From Coprinellus micaceus (Eukaryota; Basidiomycota; Agaricomycetes; Agaricales; Psathyrellaceae): 64,000 nt of DNA. The notes under the pieces are model-generated. The model made no database searches. It worked only from the letters and a program-made list of their open reading frames with translations, and was not told where the DNA came from. Of the stretch, positions 56,262 through 64,000 are shown piece after piece. Position numbers and translations under genes: made by a program. The DNA lies in NCBI GenBank assembly GCA_951394405.1, contig OX596346.1:2294001-2358000 (forward strand). The letters are read 5' to 3'. Every line of letters starts with the position of its first letter. Within the stretch, counting starts at the first letter, position 1.

Positions 56262-59200
56262 CCTCGATTCCAATGATCACGAACTCCCCAACCAACCCTG
56301 GTCGGCGAAATGCGCTTGCAGCAAACGTTTCGGGCAGCCAAACAGCTACGCGCTGCATGTCGGGTGTTGTTCTGTTTTCAAACAACGCCTGGGCCGTAAC
56401 TTGCAAGAAGCGCGATAGAGGCACCATTCCACTGGCTCAGGGTCCAGAGATCAAAGGGACGCGATGCCAACCACAGGATCAACGAACTCGAGCTGTCAAC
56501 TACTGGGACTTGATCCTGTGGGGAACTCTGGTTCACGTTCTCGGAAGCGAGTCCGCCCTTCGTGGCTCACGGAGGATTCAGAGGTTGATATGGTGAGCTC
56601 CACTGCTGTGACTGATACCTTTACTGGAGGGGTGCGTTCAATTTGTGCTCCCAAGCGTAACGATATGGCTGACGCCAGTCGCTTTCTTCAGCTGGAATCC
56701 TGCGCAAATTGTGAAGATTCGGATCCGCTCTGTACTGCGGAGGTTGCGAATGTAAGCTTGTGGAACTTATTTTATCATAGTGAGCACATTCACTCATGCT
56801 CAAACAGGAACCACTGATCATTCCTGACGAAGAGCTAGGGAGGGGCCATCGGAAGAAAGCCCTCCCGTTCAAGATCACACGAGCAGCCAATGTGGAACCC
56901 TCAGCCGTGAAAACTCTCCCACCCTCGCTTTTTCAAGAAGTCATTCCAGCTCCGAAGGCGACAAATACAACCACGGACAATCTGCAATCCCAGCCTCCCC
57001 AAGAGACCCCAAGCGATAGACAGGCTCCGGCGCCAGTCGTCCCAACACTTGTCAAGACACGGCCCAACACCTTCGGACTCTACAAGTTCTATAGGGTTTA
57101 CTCCAAAGATGTACCATACGATCCCGACAGCGCGTCTCTACCTTCAGACTTCCGAGAGAAACCTACCGGTCCTATCGAGCCTCCCGACGCCAAGCCTTCG
57201 TCGTCGGCCCTTTACCCCTTCCCAAACGTCAGTTCTTTTCGATTGGGCGAGTGGTTCTGGTCCGACGACCATGAGAAGAGCCAACGCTCTTTCCAGAACC
57301 TCCTAGACATCGTTGGGAACGACTCCTTCAAGCCAGCGGATGTCCGGGATGTAAATTGGGGCCAAATAAACCATGCTCTCGCTGCGTCTCAGTACGAGGA
57401 TGATGGTGCAAGCGGGCTCGGGTTGGATGACGGCACCTCATGGAGGAACACTACGGTCACAATCCAGGTCCCGATCAGCAAGAGTTCAGACAGACCCGGC
57501 AGCTATCCGTTCACCGTCTCCGATTTCTACTACCGACCCCTCGTCCCAATAATCAGGGAGAAACTTGAAACCACAACACAGCAAGAACAGTTTCATACCC
57601 TCGGGTGTGAACTGCGTTGGAAGCCTGGGGGGCAGAAAGAAGATGTTCGTGTTTGGGGGGAGATGTATCACTCCCCCGTGTTCATCAAGGCATACGAGGC
57701 GTTTCAGGTATTCATCCAGCTGATCCTCTACAGAGTGGCCACGCTAATCTCCTGACTCAGGCTACGCCTCCAGAGCCCAAATGTACTCTACCTTGGCATA
57801 TTATAGGCTTAATGTTCGCATCCGATGCCACCATGCTTGCCTCGTTTGGGTCTGCCAAGGTGTGGCCGTTGTACATGTTCTTTGGGAATGATTCCAAATA
57901 CAAACGTGCTCAGCCTTCAGAGAAGCTGTTTGAAACCGTAGCGTATTTCGAAAAGGTACATCCCAACCTCTTTTAACCTTTACTGGCTCGTTTTGATCGA
58001 TCAGCGCAGTTGCCAGACAACTTCAAGGAGTTCGTCTCTCAATATACGGGGAAATCATCGATGAACCCCACTCTGCTAATGCACTGTCAGCGAGAGGTCT
58101 TCCACGAGCAGTGGAAGCACATCTTAGACGAAGACTTCCTCGAAGCTTATTGCCACGGGATCGTGGTGGTCTGTTATGATGGAAAGCCGCGACGATTTTA
58201 CCCTCGTATTTTTACCTATTCTGCGGACTACCCTGAAAAGCAAGTACCTTCTTTCGTGATCTGAGAAGCACAGAAATAACCCCCAAACCAGAATTCTTAT
58301 CGCCAGTATCAAGAATCTAGGCACATTCCCATGTCCTCGGTGTAAAATTGCGATGAGGGATGTACCATCCATGGGAAAGGCCAGGGATCGAAAAAATCGG
58401 GTTCGACTAGTCAGAAAGGATGACGAAACACGTAGGAAGCGAGTTTCAGACGCCCGGAAGTATCTCTATGAAGACCACCTCTCTTTTGCAGCAAACTTTG
58501 TGGAAGCGCGCCTGGACGATGGTTCATTGGTTCCGACAGACGTGTGTATCACTCAGGTTTAGTACAATAATTTGAGCTCATTGGTCTTCATTCGCCAGTA
58601 GAACACATTCTCGTCCCGACTGGCACCTCACAGATTTGATTTATTTCAAATGCTGGTTGTCGATGTGATGCATGAGGTGGAACTCGGCATATGGAAGGCC
58701 CTCTTCATTCAGCTTCTACGCCTTCTGGAAGCAACCCAAAAAGGCATGATGAACGATTTGGACACCAGATGTGTGGTTGATCTGTTTTCCCATTCCTTGC
58801 CATTCTTAGCCTCGTTCTGTCAGATACCGCAGTATGCCCACATTTGGCAGGGATACCATCCGTTGCTTCATCAATAATGTTAGCGAAATGAAGCAGCTTG
58901 CCGCCCGTGATTTTGAAGACTTGCTTCAGGTGTGTGTCATTATCCCTCAACGCCCCTGTGAGCTGGAGCATCATGACTAATTCCTGGCGTTAGTGCGTGA
59001 TCCCCGCCTTCGATGGTCTTCTTCCCTCCCCTCATAATGAGCGTGTTGTAAAGCTCTTGTTTACATTTGGACGCTGGCATGGATTTGTGAAGCTCCGACT
59101 TCACACCAACCATACCCTGAAGGTGTTAGAGGACCTTACAATCCAGTTAGGCGAAGAAATGAGGGGTTTTATTGACAAAACTTGCTCAAAGTTTCAAACG

Positions 59201-62185
59201 AAAGAATTGGCATGTGAGTATCAAGCACGCAAGCGAAGACAAGCTCGAACCAAACAGGCAAAGTCCCAATTGACTGGACCGTCGCCCCCACCTCAGGCCT
59301 CCGAGCAAGCTGCAGAGGGTGGTGAAAGACGAGACCTTCCGAGTAGGTGACCTTTACCTTCATCTGCCCCAGCCACACTGACCCCCACTAATCTCACAGA
59401 CAATTTATCCAAGCCAAATACAACGGGTCCCAGCATCTCGGGCCCAACCTCACATCCCTCCCCTGCGATACCCACAGCGCAAAACAAAGACCCCATCACA
59501 GGACCAGCAGGTAAGCGACCCATGTCCCTCGACGTCAGAAGAACTCGACGCTGAGGTGATGTTTACCTCAGATCAGCCAAACACTCAGGACCCTGGCCAA
59601 ACCGCCATGAGCTCAAATGTGACCTCGCGCAGCAAACGCCGAAGAAGAGTCCTAGATGCTCCTGTCAATTTGGCTGTCGCTCCACGGGGTAGGCAGCTTG
59701 GGGCGAGACAGTCTTCCTTTCGCTCGACACTGACACCCATTGCCTTAGGTCGAAAAGCAAACCTCAAGAACCCTGCTCAGGCCAGCACGAGTTCCAGCGT
59801 GCCTGCCCGCCAGCCCCGCCAGGGAAAAGCGCAAGTTCAACAAGATGACCAAGTCGTAGCCAGTGAAGGTCAGTCGGTTCCATAAACATGTTCTTATCCC
59901 CATATTCATTTATCAAAGGCAGTTCAGAGCTGACCGCATCGGGTTGCAAGAGGAAAGGTGACCCTGTGGCTCCCACTCGAGCGTCAAAACGTCTCAAGGG
60001 GTTATCGGATAAATTGTGTGTAGGGTCACTTACAGGTAAGAAACCGTAAATTTCGAACTGCGATGTTTGACTGAAAGCGCAGGGAAAGGTACTGAGCCCC
60101 CGATTCTGGAAAAGCGAATCACCCACACTTCGGCAGCAAAGGCAATGCTCTCTGGCACCCAGCAAACCCCTCAGTCCACCTCTCCTTGTATCACGCCGAC
60201 AGGTATTGTAAAGTTACTCAATATACGTTGCCCAAGCTGACGCTCCTATGACGTAGAGGAACTAAAACGCGGAGTAGCTACTAACAAACGACCGCAAGCA
60301 TCTTCTTTGAAGCCCCCAGCGCCCAAGCGCCAGAAGGTTGAGCGGAACGTCCCAGTGAGCCAAGGAGAAATTGCCGAGAGTGAGTGATATGCCGGTGGTC
60401 AGTGATGTACTATGTTTGATACAGGTTTTTCGTAGTCGTTCAAATGCCCATGGAACCACTGGGCGAAGGATCTGAAGGTATGCACGGTGCCCAGGCCGGC
60501 TTTGTGAAGTGATCTAAAGTTCTCGCTAGTTCCGAGCCTGGATGGCGTAGCGCAAGACGACGAAGCGAGCGATGGTCGAAAGAATAAAACCTTGAACCTC
60601 AACACATACAAATGGCACGCCATCGGAGACGTGGTACCTACAATACGCCTCTTTGGGACAACCGACTCGTATTCTACTCAAATTGTGAGTTACCCAGATC
60701 TTGTCGATGATGGCAACATAAATCTCACTTTATTTCCAGCCAGAACACTTTCATCGCTATCCCAAGATGCATTACAAGCGTACCAGCAAGAAGAATGTCA
60801 CTCGCCAGCTGTCCCATATCCAAGCGCGTCAAGCACGCATCCGAAAGCTTAGAAAACAACTAGTCCCTGAGGCGAGTGAGGGATACGACGGCTATGACAG
60901 TCAATCAGCCCCTTACTTCATCGGGAAATCGGAGAACGCGCCATTGGACCTTCCAGCATTCATTCGGGAAAAGAAGAACGACCCAGCAGCCAAGGTAAGA
61001 TTCTAGTTTAACCATACTAGATCATCTATTCAGTCAGGCCCAGGACTTCTTTTCAAAATTGCAAGCCCACCTCTTACCCCGTATTCACCGCCGGCTTCTC
61101 GATGAGGAAGAGGGGTCGCCAGACAGGGATGAGGGGCGGGTGCAGCTCTTAAAGTCCTTGGTCGAACCGCCCAACTCCAACGATGTGGCCCCCTTTAAAT
61201 CCCAGGGCCAAACATCTACCTCCTCAAACGATGCTGAACGTGTCTATATCCACTCCAATCGCCTCTACAAACACAACATTTTCCATGTCAATTACACAAC
61301 CTACGACGTACGGCGAGAAACCGACATTATCAACCCCAAAACATCACGCAAGGACGTCATGTGTCTATGGGTCGTCCCAAAATCTGAGCTAAAATCTGAC
61401 CCTCAGCGAGCTGTGCACAGATTTCTGTATGCTCGCGTGCTGGGGGTCTACCATGTCAACACCATCTACCGTGGGACGGGTGCAGCAGACCTGCGGAAGC
61501 ATCGTTTTGATGTCCTCTGGGTCCGGTGGTATCACTTCTGTGAGGGTTCGCTCTCAACAAATTCGCTTGACCGGATTACCCTTGCACCCCTCAAAGAGCC
61601 CACTTCCGTTGGCTTTCTGGACCCCAGGGACGTACTTCGGGCTTGCCACGTCATCCCTAGGTACTCGCTGGGTCAGCTTTACAGTGACTGTGATGAAGGA
61701 AGAATTGAATCAAAGCTAGCCAAGGACCGAGACGACTGGCGCGAATATCATGTGAACCGGTAAGCCTGATTGCTGCATGTATTCAATCCCACATAACTAA
61801 TATACTGTGTATGTTGGTCAGTTTTGTTGATCGCGACATGCTTATGCGCTACACATGGGGGTATGGCGTTGGGCATATCTACAGCCACGCTGATGCCCCT
61901 GATGCCACACTACCACCCACTACAACTGGCACAAGTCCGACAGTGCCTAATTCAGCTGAAGCAGCGGTGGGCGTAGACCTGGGTGAGGATGAACCAGACC
62001 TTCCACATCCAGAGGAGCCTCCCCAACCTGCTGAACAACACGGACACAGGGTGGATGATACATTGGAGAACTTAGAGGAGGAAGAACTGGCCCTCGCTGA
62101 CCTTGATGGAGACTCCGATGGTGGTGACCTGGGGTTTGATGAGCATGACTTACAAGAGCCAGAGCCAGGTGAGGAATCGGATTGA
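56262..62185 (+). pseudogene. Plavaka-type (CACTA-like) transposase gene with lesions
   Basis: Large multi-exon transposase of the family widespread in Agaricomycetes. N-terminal Cys/His finger CACSKRFGQPNSYALHVGCC (about 56305-56370), then an in-frame TAG (56416-56418) with open frame continuing. FRLGEWFWSDDHEKS, LGCELRWKPGG, SPVFIKAYEAFQ, PWHIIGLMFASDATMLASFG, EDHLSFAANFVEARL and the hallmark MLVVDVMHEVELGIWKALF (58648-58704) follow, then MPTFGRDTIRCFINNVSE, HNERVVKLLFTFGRWHG and, after a variable basic linker, YKWHAIGDVVPTIRLFGTTDSYS and MLMRYTWGYGVGHIYSH. The acidic C terminus ends at 62185. The donor of the intron at about 58759 reads AT instead of GT for the in-frame join. An upstream exon may exist near 56100-56200. 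Confidence 0.75.
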
Positions 62186-62814
62186 GACAGGGTGTGGCTC
62201 AGGTGGCAATTTATTACCTTGTGGCATTGTATCCACCCACCTCTGAAAATTCAATAATCAAATTTATGACTTATACTGAGACCCCACAATACCAGGAAGA
62301 GGACAGGATAACCTATATGCATGTCCTAATCATTGAGTGGCCCTGTACAAGGTACAATGAAGACTGCAACACATACAGCTCAGCATGACATGCCCAAACA
62401 ATGTGAGCATTGGGCAACCTTGGCAGCTACTGTCCTACTGGTGGGTACTGGTCAACCATTCACCTCCCTTGACTAAATTGTGGACCATGGTCAACCCCAA
62501 CCAGTGGTCTTTTGGGATGATCCTTTACTGACCATTAGCTGAAGATCATGTGGTCAACCCTGGCCATTTCTGTGCTCCTGATCACACAGTTGTCATCTGT
62601 ATCGATATTATGCCAGCAGATATGTCCATCTCTTACCATAGAATTCTGACAAACAAATGGCCTAGCAATGAGCAAGACCTGAGCAGAGCCTTCCCAGACC
62701 TCTGCAAGGATTGTATATCAGGTCAACAGATTCCTCCATGGCTGACTTGACCATTGCGTGACAAGCAATTGTCACACCTTGCCAACATCAGATAAGATCC
62801 CTCAGAATCATAGG
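62186..62814. other. Non-coding stretch after Plavaka gene
   Basis: About 630 bp, A/T-rich, with several GGTCAACC/TGGTCAA words (62446, 62489, 62553, 62720). It may be the 3' end of the Plavaka element; no terminus was identified. Confidence 0.4.
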
Positions 62815-63332
62815 CAAGGGTCAACAATACCACCATAAACCAGCCTCCCTCGATTTTCCTGATGGCACCCAGAATAGAACAAGTTGTACGACGTGGCAGG
62901 CTGCGCCTGACGTGTCCAAATCGCGGGAGCGAGTAGGGGACCGTACCAGTGAGCCTGTGCGGAACCGAGGAACCGAGGGAACCGAGTAGTGGGTCCGAAA
63001 TAGCGAAGACAAAGGGAACCCCAAAGGGAATGAGTTGGGGGTGTGGAAAGATGGGCCGATCCTGCGATAAGCTGGCAAGCTACGTGGCAGGGAACGAGAG
63101 GGAGGCTAGAAACGCTGGCGTCAAGTTGACTGGGCAAGACAGCAAGGGGCCAGCAGCAAAGGGAGGCCGGGAAACGAGGGTCGAAGTCGTTGAGAATTGG
63201 GAGGCCGATTGCGAGAGAACCGGCGGGCGTAGACATGTGAAACGTTGGGGAACGAGTGAGGGACGTGTACGCAGTGGGGTGAACGCAGAAACAACAACGA
63301 AGGAGGTCTTCAGAGTGCGGGGCTCATAACTT
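62815..63332 (-). mobile_element. Leader and start of gag of a second copia-type element (truncated)
   Basis: On the minus strand, GTTATGAGCCCCG (63319-63331) is a primer-binding site identical to that of the copia at 37189-43405. It is followed by about 80 bp of leader and an ATG frame at 63236 (MSTPAGSLAIGLPILND, 142 codons, stop near 62808) in the position of gag. No protease, integrase or RT follows, so the body is missing. Confidence 0.5.
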
Positions 63333-63641
63333 GTTGAAAGTGTAACTGGGGGCAGGGACACTGAAGCCTCTAGGTCAGAGTACTGAACTGATGATATTAG
63401 GGCATACTGCTACTCACCTGAAGCCTCTAGGTCAGAGTACTGAACTGAGGGGCCTCAGGGCAATACATGGAGTGTTGATACACAGGAATCAGGTCACATG
63501 ATGCTAGATGATCCAGTTATGATAACTAAGTCTGATTAGATCAAGATAACTGATGAAGGGCAAGATCATGATGGATAAGGGTGATCTGTGAATGGATAAG
63601 GATGGATAAGGGTGGAGTCACCAAGTCACCAAGTTCCAACA
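63333..63641 (-). repeat. 5' LTR of the second copia-type element
   Basis: 309 bp from TGTTGAAAG to TTCCAACA (TG..CA, with TGTTG/CAACA inverse ends), one base from the primer-binding site, the same spacing as in the intact copia. It includes a direct repeat of CTGAAGCCTCTAGGTCAGAG (63361 and 63419) and GGATAAGG repeats. Confidence 0.6.
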
Positions 63642-64000
63642 ACTTCGTGGTGCGAGTCCTGCCCCTCAGCCTGTCAGACACACAGGACGGCAGTCAAAGC
63701 AGCCAGGGGAGTGGTGGAAGGTGCCTAAACCGGTTCAACGTGGTGCTAGCCTCAGTGATTCTGACTCTGAATCTGAACGCTCACCCTCTCCTCCTCCTGC
63801 ACCTGCCCTTCCTGTGCCTGCACCTCCCATCCCAGCTCCCACACCTGCACCTGCACCGCCTCTTGCTGCCCCCGCACCTCGTCCTCTCACTGCCCCTGTC
63901 CTTGGCCGGGCCCTTGCACTGCAATTCGCCCCTGCTCCCCCAGCTCTCTGGGAAGCCAGGGAACCGAGTCCTGCCGTTGAGGATGAGAGTGATGACGACA
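63642..64000 (+). pseudogene. Copia pol fragment (linker before RT), open at right edge
   Basis: Plus-strand open frame with PVRHTGRQSKQPGEWWKVPK, the basic segment that in copia polyproteins separates integrase from reverse transcriptase. A Pro/Ala-rich and Ser/Asp-rich linker follows (PAPTPAPAPPLAAPAP; SPAVEDESDDD). It begins at the border of the LTR at 63641, so the LTR element appears to lie in or against this copy. Confidence 0.55.

Overview
The window reads as nuclear DNA of an agaricomycete (mushroom-class) basidiomycete. Genes are dense, broken by many introns of about 45-80 nt with GT..AG ends, and encode fungal proteins. The mobile elements (Plavaka-type transposase, copia and hAT elements, poly(A) LINEs) are also typical of Agaricomycetes. 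A Rhizoctonia/Ceratobasidium-like host is possible, but that is inference only. There is one assembly gap (N run, 53166-53365).

Positions 1-35100 are gene-rich. In order: RTC1/SEA2 (minus, runs off the left edge); a caspase-domain (C14) protein (minus); a 5 kb block that is a tandem duplication of the caspase gene's 5' end and upstream region, the second copy decayed and split by a 1.5 kb TIR element; RRP9 (minus); a CUF1-type copper-fist regulator (minus); alanine aminotransferase (minus); vacuolar iron transporter CCC1 (plus); a CaM-kinase with a myristoylation-type N terminus (minus); HMG-CoA lyase (plus); an alpha/beta hydrolase (plus); zuotin (plus); a secreted PQQ/sorbosone-dehydrogenase-like protein (plus); and recyclin-1 with an F-box and a C-terminal CaaX box (plus).

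Positions 35100-64000 are almost wholly mobile DNA. A hAT element (35396-46884) is bounded by an 8-bp duplication (CTTCCAAT) and near-perfect TIRs. Its transposase gene is split by a full-length copia element (37189-43405) with equal-length 383-bp LTRs, a 5-bp duplication (AGGGA) and one open 1611-codon gag-pol. The hAT also carries a small three-exon gene on the other strand. From 48866 to 55857 lies DNA with long degenerate terminal inverted repeats full of CAGCTGAG words. Its interior holds LINE fragments and the gap, and part of it is present twice. A Plavaka transposase gene with damage follows (56262-62185). Last come the 5' LTR and leader of a second copia-type element lying against a fragment of copia pol.

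The single-copy genes are mostly housekeeping (TORC1 control, rRNA processing, ribosome-associated folding, leucine/ketone and alanine metabolism, endocytic recycling, metal homeostasis). The most unusual structure is in the nested repeats and in the duplicated caspase promoter region.
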